Source: Clostridiales bacterium Firm_04 | GTDB lineage: Bacteria; Bacillota; Clostridia; Oscillospirales; Ruminococcaceae | Length of the DNA stretch: 35,481 bases | Reading direction: 5' to 3' | Assembly: GCA_001603005.1 (NCBI GenBank) | Contig: LVAJ01000033.1 | Span: 1-35,481, forward strand | Shown: one piece after another, positions 15,141 through 24,516 of the stretch | Layout of the letters: the number at the start of each line of letters is the position of its first letter | How positions within the stretch are numbered: position 1 is the stretch's first letter | Notes under the pieces: model-generated | Seen by the model: the letters and a program-made list of their open reading frames with translations, nothing else | Database searches by the model: none | What the model was told of the DNA's origin: nothing | Position numbers and translations under genes: made by a program

Positions 15141-16880
15141 TCACTTGATCTCGGTAATGATGTCGTCAATGGAACCGCCGGGCGGCAGCATCGGGAGCAC
15201 AAATTCATCGCAGTCCATGATGCAGTCGATGACGAACGGACCGTGCTGTGCATTGGCAGCATCGAGTGCAGCCTGCAATTCCGCAAGATTTGCAGCTCTT
15301 GCAGCCTTTGCGCCGAAGCCCTCTGCGACCTTGACGAAATCCGTTTTGCGGTTCAGTGTCGTATTGGAATAATGTTTATCGAAGAACAGCGTCTGCCACT
15401 GCCGCACCATGCCGAGCACGCCGTTGTTCATGATGATGACGGTGACGTCGGTCTGTTCGGTGACAGCGGTTGCAAGCTCGGTGAGGTTCATGCCGAAGCT
15501 GCCGTCGCCGGTAAAGAGGATCGCGCGCTTTCCGGTTGCCGTATTGGCACCGATCGCCGCGCCGAGCCCGTAGCCCATTGTGCCGAGACCGCCGCTCGTG
15601 AGGAACGTGCGCGGTGCTTTCAGCGGATAGCGCTGTGCAGCCCACATCTGATGCTGTCCGACATCCGTGACGATGACGGCATCTGCGGGCGCTGCCGCGC
15701 TGACGGCATCGACAATGGTGAAATGATTGAGCCGCTGTTCTGCGGGGATTCCGGTTTTATCGCAGGGCGCAGCGCAGGCATCGCAGTCCTTTTCGCGGAC
15801 AGCCTGATGCGAGTGCTCCGTGCGGGCAGCTTCCTCTGCGCGGAGCTCCGCAATGCGTTTGTTCCAGTCCGGATGCGTCTTTGCCGCAGTACGCTCCGTC
15901 AGCCGGCGGACGGCATCCTTGATGTCGCCGCGGATTGTGAGCTGTGCGGGGATATTCTTGTTCAGCTCTGCGCCGTCTATATCAATATGGATGATGCTGA
16001 AATTCTTTGCGAAGCGTTCTTTCTTGCCGGTTGCGCGGTCGCTGAATCTTGCGCCGAGCGCGATGACAAGATCCGCCTCGTCCTCTGCAACGGATGCGGC
16101 ATAATGCCCGTGCATGCCCTGCATGCCGAGGAATTTCGGATGATCGGACGGCACGGCGGAAAGCCCCATGAGGGAGCAGCCCATCGGCGCGTCAATTTTC
16201 TCCGCAAGCGCGATGATCTCGGCAGAAGCATCACCGGAGATCACGCCGCCGCCGAAGTAGATATACGGGCGTTCCGCCTGCGCGATCATTTCGGCAGCCT
16301 TGTCGAGCCGGTGTTCGGAAGCAAGCTTCATGGGCACCGCCTCGACCGGTTCGGGACATGGTGTAAATTCGCAGAGCGCGGTCTGCACATCCTTCGGAAT
16401 GTCGATCAGCACAGGTCCCGGTCTGCCGGATTTTGCAATGCGGAATGCCTCGCGGATCGTATCAGCGAGCTCCGCAATATTTTTGACGATGAAATTATGC
16501 TTTGTGACCGGCATGCTGACGCCGACGATATCGACTTCCTGAAAGCTGTCGCGTCCGATCAGGCTGCACGGCACATTACCGGTGATCGCGACCATCGGAA
16601 CGGAGTCGAGATAGGCAGTTGCAATGCCGGTGACAAGATTTGTCGCACCGGGACCGGAAGTCGCAATGACCACGCCGACTCTGCCGGTTGCCCTTGCATA
16701 GCCGTCCGCAGCATGTGCAGCGCCCTGCTCATGTGCGGTGAGGATGTGGCGGATGCGGTCGCGGTTGAGATAGAGCTCATCGAACAGGTTGATGACCTGT
16801 CCGCCCGGATAGCCGAACAGGGTATCGCAGCCCTGCTCGATCAGCGTCTCAACGACAATTTTTGCACCTGAGATTTTCAT
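15141..16880 (-). CDS. ilvB: Acetolactate synthase large (catalytic) subunit
   Basis: A 579-residue thiamine diphosphate enzyme that condenses two pyruvates to acetolactate, or pyruvate with 2-oxobutyrate to acetohydroxybutyrate, the first shared step of branched-chain amino acid synthesis. The N-terminal catalytic Glu lies in LTAHEQGAAHAADGYARATG. The central FAD-type domain follows, and the C-terminal thiamine diphosphate motif is GDGSFGMNLTELATAV ending in MNN. The start follows AAAGGAG. It is the first gene of the operon, directly behind a T-box leader and a consensus promoter. Confidence 0.97.
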   Translation of the reverse strand: MKISGAKIVVETLIEQGCDTLFGYPGGQVINLFDELYLNRDRIRHILTAHEQGAAHAADGYARATGRVGVVIATSGPGATNLVTGIATAYLDSVPMVAITGNVPCSLIGRDSFQEVDIVGVSMPVTKHNFIVKNIAELADTIREAFRIAKSGRPGPVLIDIPKDVQTALCEFTPCPEPVEAVPMKLASEHRLDKAAEMIAQAERPYIYFGGGVISGDASAEIIALAEKIDAPMGCSLMGLSAVPSDHPKFLGMQGMHGHYAASVAEDEADLVIALGARFSDRATGKKERFAKNFSIIHIDIDGAELNKNIPAQLTIRGDIKDAVRRLTERTAAKTHPDWNKRIAELRAEEAARTEHSHQAVREKDCDACAAPCDKTGIPAEQRLNHFTIVDAVSAAAPADAVIVTDVGQHQMWAAQRYPLKAPRTFLTSGGLGTMGYGLGAAIGANTATGKRAILFTGDGSFGMNLTELATAVTEQTDVTVIIMNNGVLGMVRQWQTLFFDKHYSNTTLNRKTDFVKVAEGFGAKAARAANLAELQAALDAANAQHGPFVIDCIMDCDEFVLPMLPPGGSIDDIITEIK

Positions 16881-16930
16881 GGAACGTCATCTCCTTTTCG
16901 GTTCGTTGTCATGCGCATGCAGCGGAAAAT

Positions 16931-16973
16931 AAAAAAGCCCCTTTCATGCGCAAAAAATCGGCAGGAAAGAGAC
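16931..16973 (-). terminator. T-box-controlled terminator
   Basis: On the minus strand GTCTCTTTC (16973-16965) pairs with GAAAGGGGC (16945-16937) in 9 bp with two G-U pairs, then TTTTTT (16936-16931). Its 5' arm is the 3' arm of the antiterminator, so the two folds exclude each other. Confidence 0.88.
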
Positions 16974-17219
16974 GAAGAATCAATATACTCCGCGGTACCA
17001 CTCTTTTTGACGTATCAGATACGCCCGCTCATGTGCGTCACAAACGCACTTCTCTGTGACGGGAGAACCCGTTCAGACCTAGTGACGCAGAAATCTGCAT
17101 GTTCAGCCTGACTGCTCTGGGAGGACTTATGACCGGCGGCGAATACTGCCTTTCAGCAAAGCGGCAGCTCTCTGCAAGACGCGCATCCGGCGTTTCTTTC
17201 CCTTCATCGCATTTCTTAT
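16931..17219 (-). promoter_or_regulatory. T-box riboswitch of the ilv operon
   Basis: This leader senses uncharged tRNA and lets transcription continue into ilvB. It has the stem I AGAGAG motif (17168-17173), a base helix with a kink-turn-like loop (GGGA 17199-17202 / TCCC 17119-17122), and the diagnostic T-box GAGTGGTACCGCGG near 16988-17002. The antiterminator pairs AAAGAG (17001-17006) with CTCTTT (16966-16971). The competing terminator uses the same CTCTTT arm. The specifier codon could not be fixed with confidence: GTC (Val, 17124-17126) is the best candidate in the loop, with CTC (Leu) possible if the helix shifts. Confidence 0.93.
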
Positions 17220-17224
17220 CTCTC

Positions 17225-17253
17225 ATTATAATATGTTTTTCCGGATTTGTCAA
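17225..17253 (-). promoter_or_regulatory. Consensus sigma-A promoter of the ilv operon
   Basis: Perfect -35 TTGACA (17253-17248), 17-bp spacer, perfect -10 TATAAT (17230-17225). With both boxes at consensus, control is expected mainly at the T-box rather than at initiation. Confidence 0.93.
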
Positions 17254-17265
17254 GAGCAAAATTGA

Positions 17266-17307
17266 CAGAAAAAGCAGGCGCACCGCCGTTTTTTTCCGGC
17301 AGTGCGC
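17266..17307 (-). terminator. Terminator after the anti-sigma gene
   Basis: The 11-bp stem GCGCACTGCCG / CGGCGGTGCGC (17307-17297 with 17288-17278, one G-U pair) has a T/A-rich loop and is followed by TTTTT on the minus strand. The plus strand also has TTTT after it, so it may work in both directions. It insulates the sigma operon from the ilv promoter 13 bp downstream. Confidence 0.85.
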
Positions 17308-17340
17308 TTTTGCATGTTTTTCGGGGGATATTCCCGTTCG

Positions 17341-18990
17341 TTACGGCAGCTGGATATCGCCTTGTCCGTCGATATGGAGATACGCAACACCGCTGTCCGA
17401 GAGATAGAGGATGCGGTTCGGATCCGTGACTTCTGCGACTGACGCGAGCAGATTATTTGTTTCAGTCACGGTCTCTGCCGCGGACAGATCCGTTCCGAGC
17501 GGGAATCTGATGATCGAATCCTTGCCGACAGAGACCAGCTTGACGCCATAGACCGTGCCCTCACAGCAGGAGAAGGAGACCAGATTGCCGCTTGCGGATT
17601 CGCTGCCGTTATCCGGATCAAAGCAGCATATGCGGGAAGCCAGCTTTTGGTCATCCGGCTCCAGATAGTAAAGCTTTCCGTCTGCAACGAACCAGTCGAG
17701 GATATCCGCATTTTCGAGCCGTGTGACGACCTCGCCCGTCTTCGGATCGACCGTCACGATCTTCGCGTGATAGTAATAGCCGTAATTTTTCTCATGCATG
17801 ATCGACGAATCGGTGAGGAACCAGATCAGACCGGATTCCGGATCGCTTTGCATCACAGGAACGCCGAACATTCTCTCCCGCGGGAGATTCAGTTCAAGCT
17901 GCAGAAAAGAGATGCCGTTGTCGCTGAGGCGCATCACCGCCTGGATCGGCTGACTCTGAGTGGAACCGTTTTCAAGCGTCCTGCATTGTTCGAGCTCTGC
18001 GAAGACCGCATTGAGCTCCGGTATGACCGCTGCGGATCTGTAATACGTATAGCTGCCGACATCGTTCTCATCCCTGTCGATCATGAAGGCGCACATGTCA
18101 TGCTCGCTGCCGTCGGAAAACAGACGGGAGAACGTGAACTGATCGGCATTGTGCTCCACAGTCTGACTCATCTGGAAGATCTTGTCGCCGGTTCCGAACA
18201 GATTCGCATTGCTGCACCTTGCCACAAGACAGGTTTCCGGATCATTGTGCGCGCAGCCGGCATTCTGGCAGAGCAGCTCGGAAACGGCAACGCCGTGTTC
18301 ATCGCGCTGTGCTTTGCTGATGCGCATGGTGCCGTTGAAGTACCAGAACATGTCATCTTCGAGGATTGTGTAGAAATCTTCATTGACGATCGTGCGGAGC
18401 GAACCGGTTCCGCCGAGGAAATTCGGCTCGCCTGCCTGTACGGAATCATCCGCCTGCGTGAGCATATCCGGTTCGGTGACGGTTTGATCAATGGAATACG
18501 CATCCGGATCAACGGCGGCGGGGAGCGTTTCCCCGATTGCCGGCGCAGTCGTGGACGATTCTGCGGCAGAGAGCGATTCGCCGGCGGGCGCCGAGGTAAC
18601 GGCTTCGGAAGTGCTGGTGATGCTGATGCCGGGTGTCATGTCACTGACTTCGGGGTTATCGCTGCGCAGCTTCCATGCCAGTCCGCCGATCGCGAGTGCG
18701 AATGCGGCAGCGACAGCGGCGACACCGACCGCAGAATGCCGGATGAAGCGGGACTGCGGCTTGCTCTGCACCGGCGGCGTCTGCGGGACGGCTTCGGTCT
18801 CTGCGGCGGAATGCGGTTCTGTTTTTTTGGTATCGGCGAGCGGGTTCAGCAGGGGATTCTGCGAAAGGATCGCATTGATCTCGCTGCTGCTGTCCTGCTC
18901 TGCGGGGTGTTTATATTTCCATTCAGCGGCTTCACCGATCTGCCGTTCGGACATACCGCTCATGAGGTCGAAAAAATCCTGTTCGTTCAA
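17341..18990 (-). CDS. Membrane protein, probable anti-sigma factor
   Basis: A 549-residue protein with a cytoplasmic N-terminus of about 85 residues (NEQDFFDLMSGMSERQIGEAAEW), one transmembrane segment at about residues 88-108 (SAVGVAAVAAAFALAIGGLAW), a Ser/Thr/Pro-poor-structure stretch and a large domain outside the membrane of about 370 residues. That domain has repeated beta patterns and a Cys/His motif CQNAGCAHNDPETC. The start is a TTG whose TTGA overlaps the stop of the upstream sigma factor by 4 bp, with AGGAGG 7 nt before it, so the two are translated together. One-pass topology and coupling suggest an anti-sigma factor, but no zinc-type anti-sigma HxxxCxxC motif is seen. The signal it senses is unknown. 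Confidence 0.8.
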   Translation of the reverse strand: MNEQDFFDLMSGMSERQIGEAAEWKYKHPAEQDSSSEINAILSQNPLLNPLADTKKTEPHSAAETEAVPQTPPVQSKPQSRFIRHSAVGVAAVAAAFALAIGGLAWKLRSDNPEVSDMTPGISITSTSEAVTSAPAGESLSAAESSTTAPAIGETLPAAVDPDAYSIDQTVTEPDMLTQADDSVQAGEPNFLGGTGSLRTIVNEDFYTILEDDMFWYFNGTMRISKAQRDEHGVAVSELLCQNAGCAHNDPETCLVARCSNANLFGTGDKIFQMSQTVEHNADQFTFSRLFSDGSEHDMCAFMIDRDENDVGSYTYYRSAAVIPELNAVFAELEQCRTLENGSTQSQPIQAVMRLSDNGISFLQLELNLPRERMFGVPVMQSDPESGLIWFLTDSSIMHEKNYGYYYHAKIVTVDPKTGEVVTRLENADILDWFVADGKLYYLEPDDQKLASRICCFDPDNGSESASGNLVSFSCCEGTVYGVKLVSVGKDSIIRFPLGTDLSAAETVTETNNLLASVAEVTDPNRILYLSDSGVAYLHIDGQGDIQLP

Positions 18991-19553
18991 AGGTATCCCT
19001 CCTGTTCCAGATGCTCCTTTAACTTGTTGCGGGTACGCAGCAGCGTCATCTTCACCTTGCTGACGCCCGCGCCGCATTCATCGGCGACTTCCTGTACGGA
19101 AAGGCAGGACCAGTACCGCAGCAGAAACATGACTCTTGCCTCTGCGGGCTGCTGATCGAGAAATGCGGAGATCGCGCTTTGCAAGGCACGCTGATCGAAC
19201 TGCGCTTCGGGCTGATCGGGCGATGCGATGCAGCCGGCGAGCTCCTCGAAGGCGAGCTCCGCCTGACCGCTGCCGCGTTTTTCGCGCATTTTCGATTTTC
19301 TGCAATCGAGCGCGAGCCGCCGGCAGACCGTCATGAGGTAGCCGCCGAGGCTTTCGGGCATATTGGGCGGAATGCTGTCCCAGAGGCGCAGCAGCGCATC
19401 ATTGAGACATTCCTCGGCGTCCTGCCGGCTGCCGGTGAGGTTTGCCGCCATATTGATGCAGAGTGCGCCGTATTTATGCTGGGCGGCGCTGATCGCATCC
19501 TGACTGCGCTGCCGGAACAGCGCAATGATCTCGCTGTCTTCCAATATTTGCAT
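18987..19553 (-). CDS. ECF-type RNA polymerase sigma factor
   Basis: A 188-residue sigma-70 family factor of the extracytoplasmic function group. Region 2 spans about residues 15-85: DAEECLNDALLRLWDSIPP, then LGGYLMTVCRRLALDCRKSK, which should bind core polymerase and the -10 element. Region 4 (about 130-180), FLLRYWSCLSVQEVADECG with VKMTLLRTRNKLKEHL, is a helix-turn-helix for the -35 element. A longer linker than usual joins them. The ATG at 19553 follows AGGAAGTG. It is first in a two-gene unit with its likely membrane regulator. A possible self-recognised promoter lies upstream. Confidence 0.93.
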   Translation of the reverse strand: MQILEDSEIIALFRQRSQDAISAAQHKYGALCINMAANLTGSRQDAEECLNDALLRLWDSIPPNMPESLGGYLMTVCRRLALDCRKSKMREKRGSGQAELAFEELAGCIASPDQPEAQFDQRALQSAISAFLDQQPAEARVMFLLRYWSCLSVQEVADECGAGVSKVKMTLLRTRNKLKEHLEQEGYL

Positions 19554-19614
19554 AGCTTCACTTCCTGTCGATAGAATAGACCGCTGCGGTGAGAATGACC
19601 TCTCTGCCTATACT

Positions 19615-19641
19615 GACGACAAACAGAGGGAATGCGTCACA
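19615..19641 (-). promoter_or_regulatory. Candidate ECF-type promoter of the sigma gene
   Basis: On the minus strand TGTGAC (19641-19636) and GTCGTC (19620-19615) are 15 bp apart. A CGTC-type -10 and this spacing suit ECF sigma factors, and no clear sigma-A pair is present. Self-regulation is inferred, and the -35 assignment is weak. Confidence 0.35.
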
Positions 19642-19683
19642 GCGGAACGAAAAAAATTTTGGAACAGTACGGAGTAGAGCCGC

Positions 19684-19719
19684 GCTGTCGGCTCCCGAAG
19701 GGAAATGCCCGCTGGGGCT
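19684..19719 (+). repeat. Dispersed 36-bp repeat, copy 1
   Basis: This 36-bp block, beginning GCTGTCGGCTCCCG, matches 33290-33325 at 29 of 36 positions in the same orientation. It contains the inverted arms GGCTCCCG / GGGAAATGCCC-like hairpin elements. It lies between the sigma gene and ftsH. Confidence 0.5.
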
Positions 19720-19748
19720 TTCCGCCGGATGCGTTGTGCGGGGCTCTG

Positions 19749-19785
19749 CGAAAAACGGCACCCCCGCGTGCGGAGATGCCGTTCT
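19749..19785 (-). terminator. Terminator of the rnj-ftsH operon
   Basis: On the minus strand AACGGCA (19783-19777) pairs with TGCCGTT (19760-19754), with an inner GC-rich stem, then TTT. It lies 3 nt after the ftsH stop codon. Confidence 0.85.
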
Positions 19786-19788
19786 GTT

Positions 19789-21768
19789 TTATTCTTCTGC
19801 CGGTTTTTCCGGTTCCTGCGCATCTGTCGGCGCCGCAGCCTCAGCAGGCTCCGTTGCCTCAAAAATGCCGCTTTCCGCCGGATCCGCAGCGGGCGCTTCC
19901 GCCGCTTTCACGGCTTCCTCAGCCCTGCGGCTTTCGACTGTCAGCTCGCCGGACATGATCTGCAAAAATTCCTTCTCGTTGACCTTCTCGTATTCGAGCA
20001 GGAAATTCGCGAGCGCATCCAGCTGATCGCGGTGCTCGCGCAGGATCGCAAGCGCACGCTCATAGCCTTCCTCAACGATCCGGCGCACCTCTGCATCAAT
20101 GCGGGCAGCAACCTCATCGGAATAATCCCGCACATGCCCGTAGTCTCTGCCGAGGAACACCTCGTCATTCTCCGAGCCGTATGCAACCGGTCCGAGCTCC
20201 TCGGAAAGTCCCCAGCGCGTGACCATGTTCTTTGCAAGCTTGGTTGCGCGCTCAATGTCATTGGAAGCACCCGTGCAGATATCGTCCAGCGCAGTCGCTT
20301 CGCCGGCTCTGCCGCCCATCATCATGACGATCGTTTCGAGCAGCTTCGTCTTGCTCATGTGGCTGTCTTCGGTATCGGGACGCGTCCATGTCATGCCGGC
20401 AGCCATGCCTCTCGGCACAACGCTGACCTGCTGCACGCGATCCTGTGTTTTGAGGTGATATGCCGTGACCGCATGACCTGCTTCGTGGAACGCCGTGATC
20501 TTCTTGTCACTCGCCGTCGGAATGTGGGATTTCTTCTCCGGACCGGAGAGCACCTTCATGGTCGCTTCTTCGATATCCGCAGCAATGATCGCCTTGCGTT
20601 CTGCTCTTGCCGCGAGGATCGCAGCCTCATTCAGCAGATTTTCGAGGTCTGCACCGGTGAAGCCCTGCGTATCCTTGGCAAGCTCATGGAAATCGACATC
20701 CGGACCGATCGGCTTCTTGCCCTTGTGGACTTTGAGAATCTCCTCTCTGCCCTTGACGTCGGGGTAATTGACCGTGATCTGACGGTCGAATCTGCCCGGA
20801 CGCAGCAGCGCCGGATCGAGAATATCGCGGCGGTTCGTTGCCGCAATGACAATGACGCTTTCCTTATCGGTAAAGCCGTCCATTTCGACGAGCAGCTGGT
20901 TCAAGGTCTGCTCGCGCTCATCGTGACCGCCGCCGAGACCGGAACCTCTGTGTCTGCCGACCGCGTCAATCTCGTCGATGAACACGATCGACGGTGCATG
21001 CTTCTTCGCCTGCTCGAACAGGTCACGCACACGGCTCGCACCGACACCGACGAACATCTCCACGAAGTCCGAACCGGAGATCGGGAAGAACGGCACGCCT
21101 GCCTCACCTGCAACAGCTCTTGCAAGCAGCGTTTTACCGGTACCGGGGGGGCCGAGCAGCAGAATGCCGCGCGGGATGCGGGCGCCGATATCCTCAAACT
21201 TCTTCGGATTTTTCAGGAAGTCCACGACTTCCGCCATTTCCGCTTTTTCCTCATCCGCACCGGCAACGTCGGCAAAGGTCGCCTTTTTCGCAGATCCGGT
21301 CGCCGCCTTGATATTCGCTTTTCCGAACGAATTGATCTTGCCGCCGCCGTTTGCCTGCCGGAACATCACCACAAACAGCACAATCGCCATCAGCATCAGC
21401 AGCGCAGTCGGCACGACCGTCAGCAGCCACGAATTATCCGTGACCTTGAAATAGTCCTGCGTCAGCTCATGTCCCTTGTGATTCTTGTTGTAGTTTTCGC
21501 GGTAGTTTTCGGTATCCTGAAGAAACAGCGTGACATTCGGCACCTCATAGGTATGCGTCTTCGGATCGTCCGTCAGTTTATACTTCAGCTCACCGCTTCC
21601 GAGATCCAGCGTATACTCCGTGACCTTGTACTCATCGAAATACGCCATGATATCGGAATACTTCACGGTATGCTGATTGCTTGCCAGCGACGGCATCAGA
21701 AACCAGATCGCTAAGATAAAGATCAGCGCGATAATGACATAGGTCAGCAGTCCACGATTTTTGCCCAA
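19789..21768 (-). CDS. ftsH: ATP-dependent zinc metalloprotease FtsH
   Basis: A 659-residue membrane protease that extracts and degrades membrane and short-lived soluble proteins, acting as a hexamer. It has a transmembrane segment at about residues 7-27, an extracytoplasmic domain, a second segment at about 117-137, an AAA domain with Walker A GPPGTGKT and Walker [12 protein letters not shown], and the zinc site HEAGH. Downstream helices lead into an unusual Ala/Glu/Pro-rich tail of about 45 residues ([16 protein letters not shown]...). The start is TTG, as no in-frame ATG or GTG lies upstream; GGAG lies 10 nt before it, inside the end of tilS. It is last in the operon. Confidence 0.96.
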   Translation of the reverse strand: MGKNRGLLTYVIIALIFILAIWFLMPSLASNQHTVKYSDIMAYFDEYKVTEYTLDLGSGELKYKLTDDPKTHTYEVPNVTLFLQDTENYRENYNKNHKGHELTQDYFKVTDNSWLLTVVPTALLMLMAIVLFVVMFRQANGGGKINSFGKANIKAATGSAKKATFADVAGADEEKAEMAEVVDFLKNPKKFEDIGARIPRGILLLGPPGTGKTLLARAVAGEAGVPFFPISGSDFVEMFVGVGASRVRDLFEQAKKHAPSIVFIDEIDAVGRHRGSGLGGGHDEREQTLNQLLVEMDGFTDKESVIVIAATNRRDILDPALLRPGRFDRQITVNYPDVKGREEILKVHKGKKPIGPDVDFHELAKDTQGFTGADLENLLNEAAILAARAERKAIIAADIEEATMKVLSGPEKKSHIPTASDKKITAFHEAGHAVTAYHLKTQDRVQQVSVVPRGMAAGMTWTRPDTEDSHMSKTKLLETIVMMMGGRAGEATALDDICTGASNDIERATKLAKNMVTRWGLSEELGPVAYGSENDEVFLGRDYGHVRDYSDEVAARIDAEVRRIVEEGYERALAILREHRDQLDALANFLLEYEKVNEKEFLQIMSGELTVESRRAEEAVKAAEAPAADPAESGIFEATEPAEAAAPTDAQEPEKPAEE

Positions 21769-21775
21769 GTAACAT

Positions 21776-23137
21776 TCACTCCTTTTTGTTTGTTGTACTG
21801 TCTGTTTCAGCCGCGGATGATATGCGCAGTGTCAGGAAGCGGCGGCTGTCCGCATCCGGTCTGACACGCGCTGCAATCCCGACATGCTCGCAGTAAATGC
21901 AGCCCTGCCGGTCATAGAGCGCATAGAGATATTTCCGTTCCGGCGCGGGGACTGCCGCCTGAATGCACTTTTTCAGCGAGCTGCTGAAATCGCGCGCGGG
22001 CAGCCGGATCGTATCCGCATTGCACCACTGCCGGAAATACGGTGTTCCTATTATTTTATCAAAATCCAACGTAGACTTTGTGTCTGCTTTGTGAGGATTT
22101 CGTGATATTGCGTCTGCATCGGTCAGCTCTGCGGTGCAGATTTTTCCGCAGATCAGCGGGTTTTCGCCGATCCGGAGCGGATGCTCGCCCGTGAGGACAG
22201 GCTGTTCCGCGCGGATATAGAGCAGCCCGCGGTGAACCGTTGCATAGACCTGATCGGTGATCGTCAGCGTGCCGCCCGACTGCATCACCAGCGCGTCGAT
22301 CGCGGACAGCATCTCATAGGAGGGATCCGCATGCACGGGCAGTGCCGCGATCTCATGCAGATAGATCCGCATGCGAAGCGGTGCCGGATGTGCCGCAATG
22401 CCGCGCAGTCCGCCGAACACACGGCTTTCGCGGATGATCGCTTCCGCCTGTTCGGTCAGGAGCGCATCGTCTGCTGTCAGCATTTCCGCCGTGCGCGCAA
22501 TATGCAGCAGCGCCGCAGGATTCTCCCGCAGCAGCAGCGGCATCAGGTCATGCCGGATGCGGTTCCGGCTGCTGTCATCGGCTGCATTGGTGCTGTCCTC
22601 GACATAATCCTGTCTGCGCGCCTGCAAAAAACCGAGGATCTCTGATTTTTCCGCATGCAGCATCGGGCGCAGGATCCTGCCGTTTTTCGGCAAAATACCG
22701 CGCAGTCCGCGCATGCCGCTGCCGCGGATCAGATGAAAGAGCACAGTTTCCGCATGGTCACCCGCATGGTGCGCCGTGACGATGACGCCTTCCGGCGCCG
22801 CAGCTTCCAGCGCTTCATAGCGCAGCCGGCGTGCGGCAGTCTCCTCGGAGAGCTTCTGTGCTTTGGCATATGCCGGAACATCCACGCGGATCAGCTGAAA
22901 CGGGATCGCAAATTTCCGGCAGAGCGCCTCGCAGAATGCAGCATCCCGATCGGCTTCTGCGCCGCGGATGCCGTGGTGTACATGCACCGCCCGCAGGTCG
23001 AGCGCGAGCTGTTCCCGCAGATCATGCAGACAGAGCAGCAATGCCGTGCTGTCCGCACCGCCTGAAAATGCGACCGTACAGATCCCCGCCGGCGGAACGG
23101 CAGGTCCTTTCAGGATCCGCTCTGCAAGCGCAGCCAT
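21776..23137 (-). CDS. tilS: tRNA(Ile)-lysidine synthase
   Basis: A 453-residue enzyme that attaches lysine to C34 of the tRNA-Ile with anticodon CAU, so that it reads AUA codons. The N-terminal PP-loop is FSGGADSTALLL (residues 24-35), followed by the family stretches VHVHHGIRG and AHHAGDHAETVLFHLIRGSG. The C-terminal substrate-binding domain is present. The ATG overlaps the dnaB stop by one base (TAATG). tilS next to ftsH is a common Firmicute pairing. Only 7 nt separate it from ftsH. Confidence 0.94.
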   Translation of the reverse strand: MAALAERILKGPAVPPAGICTVAFSGGADSTALLLCLHDLREQLALDLRAVHVHHGIRGAEADRDAAFCEALCRKFAIPFQLIRVDVPAYAKAQKLSEETAARRLRYEALEAAAPEGVIVTAHHAGDHAETVLFHLIRGSGMRGLRGILPKNGRILRPMLHAEKSEILGFLQARRQDYVEDSTNAADDSSRNRIRHDLMPLLLRENPAALLHIARTAEMLTADDALLTEQAEAIIRESRVFGGLRGIAAHPAPLRMRIYLHEIAALPVHADPSYEMLSAIDALVMQSGGTLTITDQVYATVHRGLLYIRAEQPVLTGEHPLRIGENPLICGKICTAELTDADAISRNPHKADTKSTLDFDKIIGTPYFRQWCNADTIRLPARDFSSSLKKCIQAAVPAPERKYLYALYDRQGCIYCEHVGIAARVRPDADSRRFLTLRISSAAETDSTTNKKE

Positions 23138-24516
23138 TATGCCGGCGGCGCTTCGCCGCGCTCCGGAGCCGAGAAGCGCGTGAACTGCGCATCCCAGATC
23201 ATTTTGATCGTAGCGGTCTCACCGTGACGGTTCTTCGCCACGATGCATTCCGTGATATTCGGCGTTGCCGATTTCTCGCGGTTGTAGTAGAAATCGTTAT
23301 AGAGGAACATGATGATATCCGCGTCCTGCTCAATCGAACCGGATTCACGGAGATCGGACATCATCGGGCGCTTGTCGGTACGGCTTTCGACGCCGCGGTT
23401 CAGCTGCGAGAGCAGCAGCACCGGCACATTCAGTTCCTTTGCCATCAGCTTGAGATTTCGCGTGATATCGGAAATGACGAGCACGCGGTTATCCGATTTG
23501 AGCGGAGCGTCCATGAGCTGCAAATAGTCGATCACGACCATGCCGAGGTTCTTGACGCGCCGCAGCTGCGCTTTCATCTGCGAGACCGTGATGCCGGTCG
23601 CTTCGGAAAGAAAGATGTTCATGCCGGAGAGCACATCCGCGCTGTTCGCGATCCGTCCCCATTCCTTCGGCTCCAGCCTGCCGGTGCGCAGCTTGTGCGA
23701 ATCGACCAGCGCCTCTGTGGAAAGCATACGCGAAACCAGCTGCTCCATACTCATTTCGAGCGAATAGATCGCGACCGTTCTGCCGGAATGCCGCGTCACA
23801 TTCGTCGCGAGGTTCAGCGCAAACGAGGTCTTGCCCATACCCGGACGGGCTGCGAGGATCACGAGGTCGGAATTGTTCATGCCGCCCGTGACGGAATCGA
23901 GCTCCGGAAAGCCGGTCTTTGCGCCGACATACTTATCGCGGTCGGGACCGGAGATATCGCCGAGATGCTTATAGGTATCGACCATGACATCGCGGATCGG
24001 GACGAGCCCGTGGGTATCTCTGCCCTGACGGATATCGTAGATGCGCTGTTCGGCGGAATCCAGCAGCGTCTGTGCGGATTCCGTGCCCATTGTGACTTCC
24101 TTCAGCAGATCGCGCGCGACTGTTGCAAGCGATCTTGCGCAGTATTTTTCCGCAAGAATATTGCAATAGCTGACAATATTCTCCGCAGAAGGAACGCTCT
24201 CCGCAAGGCTCGTCAGATAGCGTTTGCCCTCGGCGGCATTTTCAAAGATGCCCTGCCGCACTGCTTCATTGAGCACCACGACAATGTCCATCTGCTCCGC
24301 CTGTGTTCCGGTCGTGAACATGGCGACCATGAGCCGGAACAGTTCCTTGTGCTGTTCAATATAGAACGACTCCGGCCGGATATATTCCAGCGCGACCGAC
24401 AGCATTTCCGGCTCCAGCAGAATGGAACCGAGCACGGACTGCTCCGCTTCAACGCTGTGCGGCAGCGAGCGCTCGGAAAATCCTTCCTGAAGCTCCGAAA
24501 AGCTGTTTTCAGGCAT
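23137..24516 (-). CDS. dnaB: Replicative DNA helicase
   Basis: A 459-residue hexameric helicase that unwinds DNA at the replication fork. The N-terminal DnaB domain has [19 protein letters not shown]. The RecA-like core has Walker [14 protein letters not shown], the Walker B region [20 protein letters not shown] and the Arg stretch [18 protein letters not shown]. The ATG at 24516 overlaps the rplI stop by 8 bp, with GGTGG nearby as ribosome site. rplI-dnaB adjacency is conserved in Firmicutes. Length is normal. Confidence 0.96.
   Translation of the reverse strand: MPENSFSELQEGFSERSLPHSVEAEQSVLGSILLEPEMLSVALEYIRPESFYIEQHKELFRLMVAMFTTGTQAEQMDIVVVLNEAVRQGIFENAAEGKRYLTSLAESVPSAENIVSYCNILAEKYCARSLATVARDLLKEVTMGTESAQTLLDSAEQRIYDIRQGRDTHGLVPIRDVMVDTYKHLGDISGPDRDKYVGAKTGFPELDSVTGGMNNSDLVILAARPGMGKTSFALNLATNVTRHSGRTVAIYSLEMSMEQLVSRMLSTEALVDSHKLRTGRLEPKEWGRIANSADVLSGMNIFLSEATGITVSQMKAQLRRVKNLGMVVIDYLQLMDAPLKSDNRVLVISDITRNLKLMAKELNVPVLLLSQLNRGVESRTDKRPMMSDLRESGSIEQDADIIMFLYNDFYYNREKSATPNITECIVAKNRHGETATIKMIWDAQFTRFSAPERGEAPPA

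Noticed and set aside
14793..16871. 692-codon open frame antisense to ilvB and ilvN
   Set aside because: It is fully covered by two well-conserved genes on the other strand, has no ribosome site or recognisable domain, and long antisense frames are expected at this GC content.
19705..21714. 669-codon open frame antisense to ftsH
   Set aside because: ftsH is complete on the minus strand; the plus frame has no domain and starts in a repeat.
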